A DNA stretch of 64,000 bases, taken from NCBI GenBank assembly GCA_963972525.1, contig CAXAUZ010000007.1, forward strand, positions 1 to 64,000, in the 5' to 3' direction. The stretch comes from Salinilacustrithrix sp003476595 (lineage in GTDB: Bacteria; Actinomycetota; Acidimicrobiia; Acidimicrobiales; Salinilacustritrichaceae). The translations under genes and the position numbers were made by a program. Shown here piece by piece: positions 47,103 through 55,457 of this stretch; the first letter of the stretch is position 1; each line of letters starts with the position of its first letter. The notes beneath the pieces are model-generated. The model ran no database searches. It was not told the DNA's origin and saw only the letters and a list, made by a program, of their open reading frames with translations.

Positions 47103-47549
47103 ATGAAGCTCAAGACGCGCGCGCCCCGCATCGCGCTTGCCATCGCTGCCCCCCTGCTCGTGCTGGGGTTGGCGGCGTGCGACCCGACCCCGCCCCAGGA
47201 GTCGGTGCGCGCCCACGTCAACGAGAGCCGTCGAGCCGCCGGGGTGCACGCGGTGGGCGACGACCTCGTCGTGCGCCTCAAGGCCCAGGCCTGGGCCGAC
47301 CGGCTCGCGGCCAACGGTTCGCTCTCCCACTCGACGCTCAGCTCCGGGCTGGACGGTGTGCCCTGGGTGGCCGTCGCCGAGAACGTCGGTCGGGGCTCGA
47401 GCATCCGCAGCGTCCACGACGGCTACATGGGCTCGTCCCGTCACCGGGCCAACATCCTCGACCGCCGGTGGGACCGCATGGGCGCCGGCCACGCCGTCGC
47501 GGGTGACGGGACCGTCTACACGGTGCAGGTCTTCGTCGACCTCGGCTGA
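47103..47549 (+). CDS. CAP/SCP domain lipoprotein, small
   Basis: A 148-residue exported protein: signal peptide IALAIAAPLLVLGLAAC ending in the lipobox LAAC, no long linker, and a CAP domain of about 115 residues with VRAHVNESRRAAGVHAVG, AWADRLAANGSLSHS, VAENVGRGSS and SSRHRANILDRRWDRMGAG with the conserved His and Glu. It lacks the Pro/Thr spacer of the larger CAP protein at 30.5 kb. A GAGGAG ribosome binding site lies about 9 bases before ATG 47103; the in-frame ORF upstream is not coding. Function outside the cell unknown. Confidence 0.9.
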   Translation: MKLKTRAPRIALAIAAPLLVLGLAACDPTPPQESVRAHVNESRRAAGVHAVGDDLVVRLKAQAWADRLAANGSLSHSTLSSGLDGVPWVAVAENVGRGSSIRSVHDGYMGSSRHRANILDRRWDRMGAGHAVAGDGTVYTVQVFVDLG

Positions 47550-47553
47550 GGTC

Positions 47554-47577
47554 GCGCCGCCGCCCGGGTCCCGGCGC
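47554..47577. terminator. hairpin between convergent CAP and MFS genes
   Basis: GCGCCG (47554-47559) pairs with CGGCGC (47572-47577) around a 12-base loop in the 39-base gap between two convergent genes; a possible bidirectional terminator without T-run. Confidence 0.35.
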
Positions 47578-47588
47578 GGCCTCGGTGC

Positions 47589-49067
47589 TCAGTCGCCAGC
47601 CGTGACCGAGACCGGGGCGGTGGGCGGGGTCGCGCCGGCGGCGGTCTCGGCCGAGACCTCGTCGACGTCGGCATCGGGCTCCCGCGGCGTCGAGCGGATG
47701 AACCACGAGAACACGATGGCAGCGATCCCGAGCAGCGCGCCGACCGCGTAGCCGTTGAAGAAGTCCGACGCCTCCCCGGTGCCGCCGTACACCGAGATCA
47801 TCACGGTGATGCCGAGCGCGGCGCCGACCTGGAACATCATGCGCTGCGCGGCTGCGGCCACGCCGAGGTCGTGCTCCTCGACCGAGTTGGACAGGGTGGC
47901 GGTGAGCGTCGGCTGGGCGGTGCCGTTGCCGATGCCCTGCAGCACGAGCGCACCCATGACCAGCACGACCAGCTCCTCGCTGGCGCCGAAGGCGAGGGCG
48001 AGCAGGGCGCAGGCGATGGCGGTGGCACCGAACACGGCGACGGGGCGCTCGCCGATGCGGGTGGCCAGCCAACCCCCCACGGGCGACGTCGCCGAGAACG
48101 ACGCCGGCCGCAGCAGCATGATGAACGAGCTGGCCGCGACGGAGTAGCCGAACACCGACTGCAGCAGCAGCGGCGCCAGCACGAAGCCGCCCATGTACGC
48201 GGCGCCGGAGAACAGCGACCCGAGCATGGAGGCGGTGAAGTTGCGCCGCCGGAACAGCTCGAGCGGCAGCAGCGGGTAGGCCACCCGGCGCTCGACCGCG
48301 ACGAAGGCCACCAGGCCGGCCAGCCCGACGGCGGCGGCAGCGGCGACCAGCGCGTCCGCACCGCGGTCCGGCAGCTGGTTGAGGGCGAGCATGATGCCGC
48401 CGGCGCCGAGCGCCAGGACCGCGGCTCCGGGTACGTCGAAGCCCACGTCTCGGCGCGGCGTGGTCTCCCGCAGCACCAGCCACGCGACCACCACCGGGAT
48501 GACGGAGAGGACGGCCTGGACCCCGAACAGGGGCCGCCAGCCGATGGCGTCGATGAGCGGTCCGCCGATGATGAGCCCGATCGCCGGCGAGCCGGCGGCG
48601 ACGAGGGACCACCAGCCCATCGCCTTGGCCCGCTGCGCCGGCGCGTGCACCGAGTTGATGAGCGCCATCGAGGACGGGATGGTGGCGGCGCCGACCACGA
48701 CCGCGAGGCCACGCAGGACGATCAGGGAGTACGGGTCCCACGCCAGGGTGGTGAGCGCGGTGACGATCGTGGAGACGACGAAGCCGACCAGGAAGACCCG
48801 CCGTTGGCCGTAGAGGTCGCCGAGCTTGCCGAGGATGGGCAGCGCGACCGCCGAGGCCAGCAGCGGCCCGGAGATGACCCAGGCCACCAGCGTCTGGGGT
48901 GCCCCGAAGTCATCGGCGATGGTCGGGATGCTCACGGCGAGCAAGGTCACCGGGAAGGTCGTGGCGAACATGCCGGCCAGCGCGGTGAGCAGGACCCACC
49001 GGGGGTACCGGTCGGAGTCGGTCAGCCGCGCCTGGACGCGCTCGCGGTGCTGGGCGGGCGGGGTCAC
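47589..49067 (-). CDS. MFS drug exporter, DHA2 (EmrB/QacA) type
   Basis: A 492-residue transporter with about 14 membrane segments, the DHA2 number. Motif A reads LGKLGDLYGQRRVFLVGF, the first helix WVLLTALAGMFATTFPVTLLAVSIP is followed by AWVISGPLLASAVALP, and motif C-like GSPAIGLIIGGPLIDAIGWRPLF appears in helix 5. It exports unknown drugs or metabolites by proton exchange. The start is set at GTG 49067, 7 bases after TACGGT; GTG 49076 would put the start inside that box. Confidence 0.9.
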   Translation of the reverse strand: MTPPAQHRERVQARLTDSDRYPRWVLLTALAGMFATTFPVTLLAVSIPTIADDFGAPQTLVAWVISGPLLASAVALPILGKLGDLYGQRRVFLVGFVVSTIVTALTTLAWDPYSLIVLRGLAVVVGAATIPSSMALINSVHAPAQRAKAMGWWSLVAAGSPAIGLIIGGPLIDAIGWRPLFGVQAVLSVIPVVVAWLVLRETTPRRDVGFDVPGAAVLALGAGGIMLALNQLPDRGADALVAAAAAVGLAGLVAFVAVERRVAYPLLPLELFRRRNFTASMLGSLFSGAAYMGGFVLAPLLLQSVFGYSVAASSFIMLLRPASFSATSPVGGWLATRIGERPVAVFGATAIACALLALAFGASEELVVLVMGALVLQGIGNGTAQPTLTATLSNSVEEHDLGVAAAAQRMMFQVGAALGITVMISVYGGTGEASDFFNGYAVGALLGIAAIVFSWFIRSTPREPDADVDEVSAETAAGATPPTAPVSVTAGD

Positions 49068-49074
49068 CGCTCCC

Positions 49075-49080
49075 ACCGTA
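49075..49080 (-). promoter_or_regulatory. -10 box TACGGT for the DHA2 exporter
   Basis: TACGGT on the minus strand lies 7 bases before GTG 49067. A palindrome-like AACGACTGTTAT follows next to it. Confidence 0.45.
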
Positions 49081-49153
49081 ACGACTGTTATCGAGCGATC
49101 CGCAGCCCGTCGGCGAGGAGGGACAGGGCCTCAGATCGGATAGAACGGCCGCC

Positions 49154-49651
49154 ATGGCAGAGATCACCCTCGGCGGCAACGCCGTCCACACCAACGGCGA
49201 GCTCCCGGGGCCGGGCGCCAAGGCTCCCGCGTTCGAGCTGATCAAGAGCGACCTCACGCCGGTCAGCTCCGACGACCTCGCCGGTCAGCGCGTCGTCCTC
49301 AACATCTTCCCGAGCATCGACACCGCCGTCTGCGCCACCTCGGTGCGCACCTTCAACGAGCGGGCCGCCGACCTCGACGACACCACCGTCGTGTGCGTCT
49401 CCGCCGACCTGCCCTTCGCCGCCGCCCGCTTCTGCGGGGCCGAGGGCATCGAGAACGTGGTCACCGGCTCCACGTTCCGCTCGAGCTTCCTCGACGACTA
49501 CGGCGTGCGGATGACCGACGGCAAGCTCGCCGGCGTGGCCGCCCGGGCCGTGGTGGTCCTCGACGGCGACGGCACCGTGCTCCATCGCGAGCTCGTGCCC
49601 GAGATCGCGCAGGAGCCCGACTACGACGCCGCCATCAAGGTCCTTCAGTAG
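49154..49651 (+). CDS. tpx: thiol peroxidase
   Basis: A 165-residue peroxiredoxin of the Tpx class that reduces hydroperoxides with thioredoxin. The peroxidatic Cys is in FPSIDTAVCATSVRTFN near residue 60 and the resolving Cys in FAAARFCGAEGIENV near 94, the 35-residue separation of atypical two-Cys Tpx. Start ATG 49154, 7 bases after TAGAAC, with no ribosome binding site. Confidence 0.95.
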   Translation: MAEITLGGNAVHTNGELPGPGAKAPAFELIKSDLTPVSSDDLAGQRVVLNIFPSIDTAVCATSVRTFNERAADLDDTTVVCVSADLPFAAARFCGAEGIENVVTGSTFRSSFLDDYGVRMTDGKLAGVAARAVVVLDGDGTVLHRELVPEIAQEPDYDAAIKVLQ

Positions 49652-49652
49652 C

Positions 49653-49859
49653 TCAGACCTGCGGGGGCTCGTCCTCCGCGATCTCCGCGTCGACGACGCC
49701 GGGGTGTGCGTCGCCCACGATCTCGGGGTCCTCGACGCCGGCACCCGAGCCGCGCAGCCGGTCGATCACCGACTCGTCCTCGTCCTCGTCCGTGGTGGGG
49801 TCCTCGAGCTCGTCGTCCTCGACGCGCTCGGGGATGGTGTCGTCGGAGTCTGCGGTCAT
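49653..49859 (-). CDS. small acidic protein, unknown
   Basis: A 68-residue protein, very rich in Asp and Glu (ERVEDDELEDPTTDEDEDES), without membrane segments or cysteines, probably disordered. Its stop is one base past the convergent tpx stop and it is 75 bases divergent from the M20 gene. Third-position GC is high as in real genes, but the composition alone cannot prove coding. No family is recognised. Confidence 0.5.
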   Translation of the reverse strand: MTADSDDTIPERVEDDELEDPTTDEDEDESVIDRLRGSGAGVEDPEIVGDAHPGVVDAEIAEDEPPQV

Positions 49860-49922
49860 GGGGGATCGTTTCCCGTTCGCCGCGGTGCCCAGTCCGGGCG
49901 CCGAGGCTCGCGCCGTGCTGCC

Positions 49923-49928
49923 TAGGGT
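49923..49928 (+). promoter_or_regulatory. -10 box TAGGGT for the M20 gene
   Basis: TAGGGT ends exactly 6 bases before GTG 49935. Confidence 0.6.
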
Positions 49929-49934
49929 CGCGCC

Positions 49935-51140
49935 GTGGCCACCGCCCCGACCTCCGACCTGCTCGATGCCGCGCGGGCCGTCCAGCCCGACACCGTCGCG
50001 CTGCGCCGCGACCTGCACCGCCACCCCGAGATCGGCAACGACCTGCCCCACACCCAGGGGGCTGTGCTCGACGCCATCGGGGACCTCGGCTTCGACGTGC
50101 GCACCGGGACCTCGGTGACGTCGGTGACCGCCACCCTCGACACCGGCCGGCCCGGCGGCACGATGCTGCTGCGCGGCGACATGGACGCCCTCCCGATGCC
50201 GGAGGACACGGGCCTGGACTACGCGTCCGAGGTCGACGGGGCGATGCACGCCTGCGGCCACGACGCCCACACGGCGATGCTCGCGTCGGCCGCCCGGCTG
50301 CTCGCCGACCGGGCCGACGACCTCACCGGCAAGGTCGTCTTCATGTTCCAGCCCGGCGAGGAGGGCCACCACGGGGCCCGGCACATGCTCGAGGAGGGTC
50401 TGCTCGACGGCATCCACGTCACCCGGGCCTTCGCCATCCACCAGTCGCCCAGCTTCCCGTCGGGGATGGTCGCCACCAAGGCCGGTCCGCTGCTGGCGTC
50501 GGCCGACGAGTTCGTGGTCGAGGTGGTCGGTCGCGGCGGCCACGCGGCCATGCCCCACCACGCCAACGACCCGGTGCCGGTGGCCTGCGCCATGGTCGGC
50601 GCGTTCCAGACCCTGGTGACCCGCCGGGTCGACGTGTTCGATCCCGCCGTGGTCACGGTCGGCAGCATCCGGGCCGGCTCCACCAACAACGTCATCCCCG
50701 AGACCGCCCGCCTCGTCGGCACGATCCGCGCCGTGTCCGAGCGGACCCGCTCCCTCGTGCACGCCGAGCTGGAGCGGATCGCCACCAACATCGCCGCCGC
50801 CCACGACATGGAGGTCCGCTTCCGCATCGACGCCGGCTTTCCGGTCACGGTGAACGACGCCGGCGCCGCGGCCTGGGTCGGCGACGTCGCACGGCACATC
50901 GTGCACCCCGACCTGGTCGTGGAGATGCCCAACCCGGTGATGGGCGCCGAGGACTGGAGCTACGTGCTCCAGCAGGTGCCCGGCGCGATGGCGTTCCTCG
51001 GCACCTGTCCGCCCGGCGAGGACTTCCACCGGGTCGCGCCGAACCACTCGAACCGCATGGTCATCGACGAGGACGCCATGGCCGTCGGGGTCGCCCTGTA
51101 CGCCGCCACCGCCCTCGACGAGCTCGCCCCGACGAGCTGA
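49935..51140 (+). CDS. M20 family metallo-amidohydrolase
   Basis: A 401-residue zinc amidase of the M20D group (amidohydrolase/IAA-amino acid hydrolase-like). LRRDLHRHPEIGNDLPHTQ is the family start, MLLRGDMDALPMPEDTG and MHACGHDAHTAML carry metal ligands, VVFMFQPGEEGHHGAR has the Glu pair, and the small lid domain runs through VEVVGRGGHAAMPHHANDPV. The final metal His lies near MGAEDWSYVLQQ...F. It probably deacylates N-acyl amino acids or hippurate-like amides. The GTG start is supported by the leaderless box. Confidence 0.93.
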   Translation: MATAPTSDLLDAARAVQPDTVALRRDLHRHPEIGNDLPHTQGAVLDAIGDLGFDVRTGTSVTSVTATLDTGRPGGTMLLRGDMDALPMPEDTGLDYASEVDGAMHACGHDAHTAMLASAARLLADRADDLTGKVVFMFQPGEEGHHGARHMLEEGLLDGIHVTRAFAIHQSPSFPSGMVATKAGPLLASADEFVVEVVGRGGHAAMPHHANDPVPVACAMVGAFQTLVTRRVDVFDPAVVTVGSIRAGSTNNVIPETARLVGTIRAVSERTRSLVHAELERIATNIAAAHDMEVRFRIDAGFPVTVNDAGAAAWVGDVARHIVHPDLVVEMPNPVMGAEDWSYVLQQVPGAMAFLGTCPPGEDFHRVAPNHSNRMVIDEDAMAVGVALYAATALDELAPTS

Positions 51141-51172
51141 GCGCGTCCCGCCGCCTCGACCTCCGCCCGAGG

Positions 51173-51194
51173 GTTCTGGCAGCGGCCACGGAAC
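51173..51194. repeat. intergenic repeat, family A half copy
   Basis: GTTCTGGCAGCGGCCACGG and the next bases; 51176-51194 is identical to 6044-6062. The second arm (to about 51214) is degenerate. It lies between two genes in the same direction. Confidence 0.65.
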
Positions 51195-51243
51195 AACTGC
51201 GCAGAGGTCTGGTTCGTCCGGCTTCGCGGGTATCGGTACGCAG

Positions 51244-52236
51244 ATGCCCCCCGTTGCCAGGACGGCGATCCCCCGGTCGCTCGTCAAGAAGCTGGAGCGT
51301 GCCCTGCGCACCGGCGACGACGCGCTCACGGCGATGTCCGACGCCCGACCCCTCGACGACCGCGATCGCCTGCTGACCCTGCAGGTCATCCACGACCTCC
51401 ACGTCGGCGACATCGACCGGGTCGGCGACGCGGTCCGCTGGCAGCACCACCCCGCGGTGGCTGCGCTGAAGACCCGCCTCGAGCAGGAGGTGCTCGCCGA
51501 GCTCGATGGGATGATCGAGGGCGACGCCAGCGACGGCGACGACGATGCGGTCGCCGCCATGCGCGCCATCGCCCGCCGGGACCTCGTCCCTCGGGTCTAC
51601 GAGTGGGTGGCCGACGATGCGACCTGGGACGAGCTCGTCGACTTCCTCGCCCTGGAGGGCGGACCTGACGCCGGCTTCGACGACCTCGTGGCCTCCTGCC
51701 AGATCGGACTGCGGGGCGAGCCCAAGCTCGAGCTGGCCCGCAACTACTGGGACGAGATGGGCCGGGGCCAGCTGGACGAGATCCACACCGAGCTCCACCA
51801 CGACCTCTGCGAGGCCATCGACATGCCGCGCGTGCCGCGCTCGGCGCTGCCCACCAGCGCACTGGTGCGGTCCACGCTCGGCGGCATCCTCGCCACCAAC
51901 CGGGCGCTGCAGCCGGAGATGGTCGGTGCCCTCGGCCTGCTCGAGCTGCAGGCCGGACCCCGCTGCCGCCAGGTGGTGAAGGCCTTCGAGCGCCTCGACG
52001 CCCCCGCCGCCGCGTTCCCGTTCTACGTCGAGCACCGCGACGTCGACCCGCACCACGGGAAGGCCTGGCTCGACAACGCCATCGCCCCCCTCGCCGAGGA
52101 CCCGCGCTGGGCCGCCGGCATCGTGCGCGGCGCCCGGTGGCGAGCCGCCGCCAACGCGGTGTTCTTCGCCGACATGGCGGAGCGCTTCGCCGACGCGAGC
52201 AGCGACGCGCCGCTCGTGGCGGCCGTCGCCGGCTAA
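51244..52236 (+). CDS. haem-oxygenase-like iron-containing redox protein
   Basis: A 330-residue, helix-rich soluble protein matching the iron-containing redox enzyme (haem oxygenase-like diiron, PF14518-type) family. The likely metal-binding blocks are ELARNYWDEMGRGQLDEIHTELHHDL near residues 160-186 (E, D, E and H positions) and VEHRDVDPHHGKAWLDNAI near 260-278. Related diiron proteins act on fatty acids, amino acids or nitroalkanes in natural-product pathways; here no cluster is present. The start at ATG 51244 is preceded by TATCGG at 7 bases. The N-terminal 80 residues are extra. Confidence 0.8.
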   Translation: MPPVARTAIPRSLVKKLERALRTGDDALTAMSDARPLDDRDRLLTLQVIHDLHVGDIDRVGDAVRWQHHPAVAALKTRLEQEVLAELDGMIEGDASDGDDDAVAAMRAIARRDLVPRVYEWVADDATWDELVDFLALEGGPDAGFDDLVASCQIGLRGEPKLELARNYWDEMGRGQLDEIHTELHHDLCEAIDMPRVPRSALPTSALVRSTLGGILATNRALQPEMVGALGLLELQAGPRCRQVVKAFERLDAPAAAFPFYVEHRDVDPHHGKAWLDNAIAPLAEDPRWAAGIVRGARWRAAANAVFFADMAERFADASSDAPLVAAVAG

Positions 52237-52880
52237 GCCCGGCGGAGCACCGTCCACAGGCCGGTCCCGGCCCGCGCCCACGTGCCCCTCCACGAGCCCG
52301 GGAGCGCCGCGACGACCTCGTCAGGCATCAGGTGGATCGGCGTCGACTCGCCGCTCGAGTTCACCCAGACCACGCATCCGCCCGGGCGCAGGACCCGGTC
52401 CACCTCGTCGGGGAACAGGAGCATGTTGACCAGCACCACGGCGTCGACGCGGTCGTCGCCGATGGGGAGGCGGTGCGCGTCGGCCAGCAGCCGGTGCCCG
52501 GGTTCGTCGGCAGCCAGCCGCAGCATCTCCACGGAGAGGTCGGTCGACACGACGGTGGCGTAGCGCTCGGCCAGCATGCCGCTGTAGGCGCCGATCCCGC
52601 TGCCGAGCTCCAGCGCGGTGTCGCCGGTGCCGACCCGCCCGCGGTCGAGGGCATCGGCGACGACCCGGGCCCGCTCCGGCGACGTGCGCGTGTGCCACTC
52701 CGGGGCCAGGCCGTCGAACAGCGCCGCCACCTCGTGGCGGGCGCGGCCATCCCAGGCTGGGTCCTGCAACCCTGCGGCCCGGCGGGTCATGATCCGCATG
52801 GGATGGTCGGCGCCGTCGGGCCTTGACGGCCGGTGCCCGGGGATCTCGAGGTCGGGCAGGCGGTCGATGGTGCCGGGCAC
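52233..52880 (-). CDS. class I SAM-dependent methyltransferase
   Basis: A 215-residue methyltransferase. The SAM-binding motif I reads ALELGSGIGAYSG near residue 90, motif II STDLSVEMLRLA, and LADAHRLPIGDDRVDAVVLVNMLLF covers motifs III and IV, with VLRPGGCVVWV after it. This is the UbiE/Methyltransf_11 pattern; the substrate is a small molecule of unknown type. Its end overlaps the convergent gene at 52236 by 4 bases. The GTG start lies 6 bases after a TAGCCT box. Confidence 0.9.
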   Translation of the reverse strand: MPGTIDRLPDLEIPGHRPSRPDGADHPMRIMTRRAAGLQDPAWDGRARHEVAALFDGLAPEWHTRTSPERARVVADALDRGRVGTGDTALELGSGIGAYSGMLAERYATVVSTDLSVEMLRLAADEPGHRLLADAHRLPIGDDRVDAVVLVNMLLFPDEVDRVLRPGGCVVWVNSSGESTPIHLMPDEVVAALPGSWRGTWARAGTGLWTVLRRA

Positions 52881-52886
52881 GGCGTG

Positions 52887-52892
52887 AGGCTA
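52887..52892 (-). promoter_or_regulatory. -10 box TAGCCT for the methyltransferase
   Basis: TAGCCT on the minus strand ends exactly 6 bases before GTG 52880. The rest of the 163-base gap to 53043 shows no other feature. Confidence 0.6.
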
Positions 52893-53043
52893 CGGCGCAG
52901 GACGGAACGCGCTGGCCGAGCCGCCCGGGCGCAGCCGCAGCGTCTGGCGATGCTCAGGTCACCGGGCGCCGCAACCGCCGTCCAGCATCGTCGTCGGGGC
53001 GCCGCTCCGGCGGATGTCACTCACCGCTCCTGGGAGCAGTGAG

Positions 53044-53262
53044 TCAGACGTAGGGACAGTGGCGGCACCCGCGCTCGCAACACGAGCCCGCGGCGGCCAG
53101 CTCCACGGCGGTCAGCACGAACAGCCCGGTGGCCGGGTCGAGGTAGCCGGGTTCGCCGGCGTCCACGGCGGCGCGGTGGGCGGCGAGGATCAGGTCCCGC
53201 TGCGGGTCGTCGGGCGCGAGCCGGCTCGGGTGCGGCTCGTCGATGCCGCGCGGGGACGTCAC
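53044..53262 (-). CDS. DUF5522 domain protein
   Basis: A 72-residue protein ending in GSCCERGCRHCPYV, the CCxxxCxxCPY signature of DUF5522, likely a metal or iron-sulfur site with four cysteines. The preceding helix reads DPATGLFVLTAVELAAAG. The same motif is found at the C-terminus of some oxidoreductase-like proteins; the role is unknown. Divergent from arsC by 44 bases; GTG start with GACCCT 6 bases upstream. Confidence 0.85.
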   Translation of the reverse strand: MTSPRGIDEPHPSRLAPDDPQRDLILAAHRAAVDAGEPGYLDPATGLFVLTAVELAAAGSCCERGCRHCPYV

Positions 53263-53294
53263 CCGTCCAGGGTCCCACGCTGCGGCGACGGGGC

Positions 53295-53300
53295 TACCTT
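53295..53300 (+). promoter_or_regulatory. -10 box TACCTT for the ArsC-family gene
   Basis: TACCTT ends exactly 6 bases before ATG 53307. Confidence 0.55.
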
Positions 53301-53306
53301 CGGACC

Positions 53307-53678
53307 ATGTCCACGCTCGGTACCGGACCCACCATCTTCCACAACCCGCGCTGCTCGAAGTCCCGTGCGGCGATGGCCACCGCCGGCGAGCTCGGCGTCG
53401 ACGTCGACGAGGTGCGCTACCTCGACAGCCCGCCCGACCGGGCCACGCTCGACGCCATCGTGGCCGGCCTCGAGGACCCGCCCACCGACCTGATCCGCCA
53501 CGGCGACGCGAAGAAGGCCGGCGTCGACACGTCGCAGGCCACGACCCCGACCGCGGTCGTCGACCTGCTGGTCGAGCACCCCGAGCTCATGGAGCGCCCG
53601 GTCGTGTGGCTCCACGGCCGGGCCATCATCGGACGGCCCACGGAGCGGGTCGCGCCGTTCCTGGCGGGCGAGACCTGA
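53307..53678 (+). CDS. arsC: ArsC family (thioredoxin-fold) reductase
   Basis: A 123-residue protein of the glutaredoxin-linked ArsC family. IFHNPRCSKSRAA near residue 9 carries the catalytic Cys and the following arsenate-binding Ser/Arg loop, VRYLDSPPDRATLDAIVAGL matches the helical insert, and ERPVVWLHGRAIIGRPTE holds the RP and GRP motifs. It may reduce arsenate or be a Spx-like or YfgD-like paralogue; no other ars genes are near. Confidence 0.9.
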   Translation: MSTLGTGPTIFHNPRCSKSRAAMATAGELGVDVDEVRYLDSPPDRATLDAIVAGLEDPPTDLIRHGDAKKAGVDTSQATTPTAVVDLLVEHPELMERPVVWLHGRAIIGRPTERVAPFLAGET

Positions 53679-53685
53679 TCGGTCG

Positions 53686-55287
53686 TCAGCGCGTGAAGGG
53701 CAGGGCGTCAGCGAAGCGGGTGTTGATGCGGTAGCCCTGCGCCTCGATCCAGTCGCCCATGACCCACAGGTCGCTCACCGAGCTCTCCGGGACGGGCAGG
53801 CCGGTCGTGCGCGCCTCGGGCGGGGCGACATACTCGTAGGCGTCGACGTCGACCTCGGGGTCGCCGGGGTGGTCCGGGTCGGCGATGGTCGGATCGAACG
53901 CATCGCGCATCGTGCCGATGGCGTGCCGGCTGCGCCCCGGGTCCCACTGACCGGTCCGGGGCAGGCCCCAGTTCTCGCAGAGGAAGGACAGGATCGACAC
54001 GTGGTCCAGCGTGGCGCTGAGGGTGCGGTCGACGGTGGGCTCGCGGTCGGAGCGCCGCCCCCGGGCCTTGCCCTTGGACGTCGGCGGAAGCGACCCGGCC
54101 GGCGCCCGGAGGTTGACGCCGGTGTTGCGGGCGTACGGGCTGAGCAGGAACGCCGGCGTGCGGAACCCGAACAGCCCGAAGTCGTCCGGGCCGGTGGTGT
54201 GGGGCCCCTCGACCGTGTAGTCCGGCACCTCGCCGGGCCCGTAGGCGCCGTACGGGTCGACCGTGTCGTCCACCGCCGGCGGCACGACGTGGTCGAAGAA
54301 GCCGCCCCACTCGTCGTAGTTGATGAACATGGCGCCCTTGGCCCAGTTGGGGGAGCGCATGAACGCGGTGGTGACGTCGCTGAAGAACTCCTGGCCGAGC
54401 CGGATGTCGGCGTGGGGGTGGTCGTCGTTGGCCAGACCCTCGGGAGCGACGAAGAACGGGTCGACGAACGCGACCTGCGGCAGGGTGCCGGCGGCGCAGT
54501 CGGCGTAGTACTCGGTGATGGGCCGGGTGTTGGCGAGGTACCGCGGCCCCCACAGGGCGATCACGGGCAGGTTCGAGAAGTAGTACTTCCACGTCACGCC
54601 CCGGGCATCCAGCTGGTCCCACAGCGTCGGCCAGTCCCACCCGGCCGCCCAGGCCGGGTTCTCGCCGATCCGCTGGGGCGGGAAGTCGTTGTTGTTGAGG
54701 CCGTGGGCCTGGGCCGAGTGCATGTAGTACCGGTTGGGGTACGTGTTGCCCATCCACGAGGTGAAGTACCGGTCGAAGGACGTGAAGTCCCGGAGGATCC
54801 GGTCGATGACGGGCAGGTCGGCGGCGGTGTAGTAGCTCGAGGCGTACCGGTCGGTCCCCGTGCCGGGCCGGTCGCTGCCGTCCTCGGTGGTGCTCCACCC
54901 ATCGGGGCTGCCATCGCCGTCGTGGTCGATGATCTGGCGCCGCCCGGTCGTGTGGCTGTGACCGGGATCCAGGTAGGGGTGGCCGGCCCAGTTCTGCTCG
55001 CCGCCGATGCCGAAGTCGAACGTCTCCCGACCAGGCAGCCGCGTGCTGGCGTCGAAGCGGACGTCCTCCCGATCGCCCCACCACCCGAGGTAGTGGTCGG
55101 TGGACCGGTTCTCCATCATCACCACCACGGCGTGCTGGATGTTGGGGAACTTCGGTGCCGGCGCGTCGAGCAGCAGCGACGTCGGCCGGGCGAGGTTCAC
55201 CAGGTCGGCGTGCGCGGTGCCACCGACGGCAGCGCCGGCGCCGGCCACGGCGGCGGTCTTGATGAAGGTGCGACGGGAGAGGCCCAC
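53686..55287 (-). CDS. Tat-exported phosphoesterase, phospholipase C / AcpA family
   Basis: A 533-residue phosphoesterase. The N-terminus MGLSRRTFIKTAAVAGAGAA is a twin-arginine signal, so the folded protein is exported. The mature enzyme begins IQHAVVVMMENRSTDHYLGW, the family signature with the catalytic Asn/Asp and Glu, and contains WMGNTYPNRYYMHSAQAHG, INYDEWGGFFDHVVPP and FGFRTPAFLLSPYAR, all typical of phosphatidylcholine-specific phospholipase C and acid phosphatases. It may release phosphate from lipids or phosphoesters outside the cell. GTG start. Downstream it is convergent with the arsC gene. Confidence 0.93.
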   Translation of the reverse strand: MGLSRRTFIKTAAVAGAGAAVGGTAHADLVNLARPTSLLLDAPAPKFPNIQHAVVVMMENRSTDHYLGWWGDREDVRFDASTRLPGRETFDFGIGGEQNWAGHPYLDPGHSHTTGRRQIIDHDGDGSPDGWSTTEDGSDRPGTGTDRYASSYYTAADLPVIDRILRDFTSFDRYFTSWMGNTYPNRYYMHSAQAHGLNNNDFPPQRIGENPAWAAGWDWPTLWDQLDARGVTWKYYFSNLPVIALWGPRYLANTRPITEYYADCAAGTLPQVAFVDPFFVAPEGLANDDHPHADIRLGQEFFSDVTTAFMRSPNWAKGAMFINYDEWGGFFDHVVPPAVDDTVDPYGAYGPGEVPDYTVEGPHTTGPDDFGLFGFRTPAFLLSPYARNTGVNLRAPAGSLPPTSKGKARGRRSDREPTVDRTLSATLDHVSILSFLCENWGLPRTGQWDPGRSRHAIGTMRDAFDPTIADPDHPGDPEVDVDAYEYVAPPEARTTGLPVPESSVSDLWVMGDWIEAQGYRINTRFADALPFTR

Positions 55288-55356
55288 GGCGGAACTGTTC
55301 GTCCCGACCGGCCTGCGCTCCTCCCCGGCGGCGGGTGAACAGGGAACGAACGGACG

Positions 55357-55410
55357 GATCGGTCCCGACGTTCCACTGGATGGAACGAGCGAACCGATCG
55401 GTCCCGACGT
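55357..55410. repeat. repeat C, upstream pair
   Basis: Two direct copies of GATCGGTCCCGACGT (55357-55371 and 55396-55410), 39 bases apart. The first continues as TTCCACTGGATGGAAC, an imperfect palindrome. The 19 bases 55357-55375 recur in inverted orientation at 56421-56439, on the other side of the gene between. Confidence 0.75.
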
Positions 55411-55457
55411 CCCGCCGGTCGCCGTTCCTGTCGGACCCCCTGGACAGGATCGCCGCC

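Noticed and set aside
53686..55287. Alternate-strand ORF 53869-55338 (+) as a gene
   Set aside because: It is the antisense shadow of the Tat-exported phosphoesterase and has no start region or domain.
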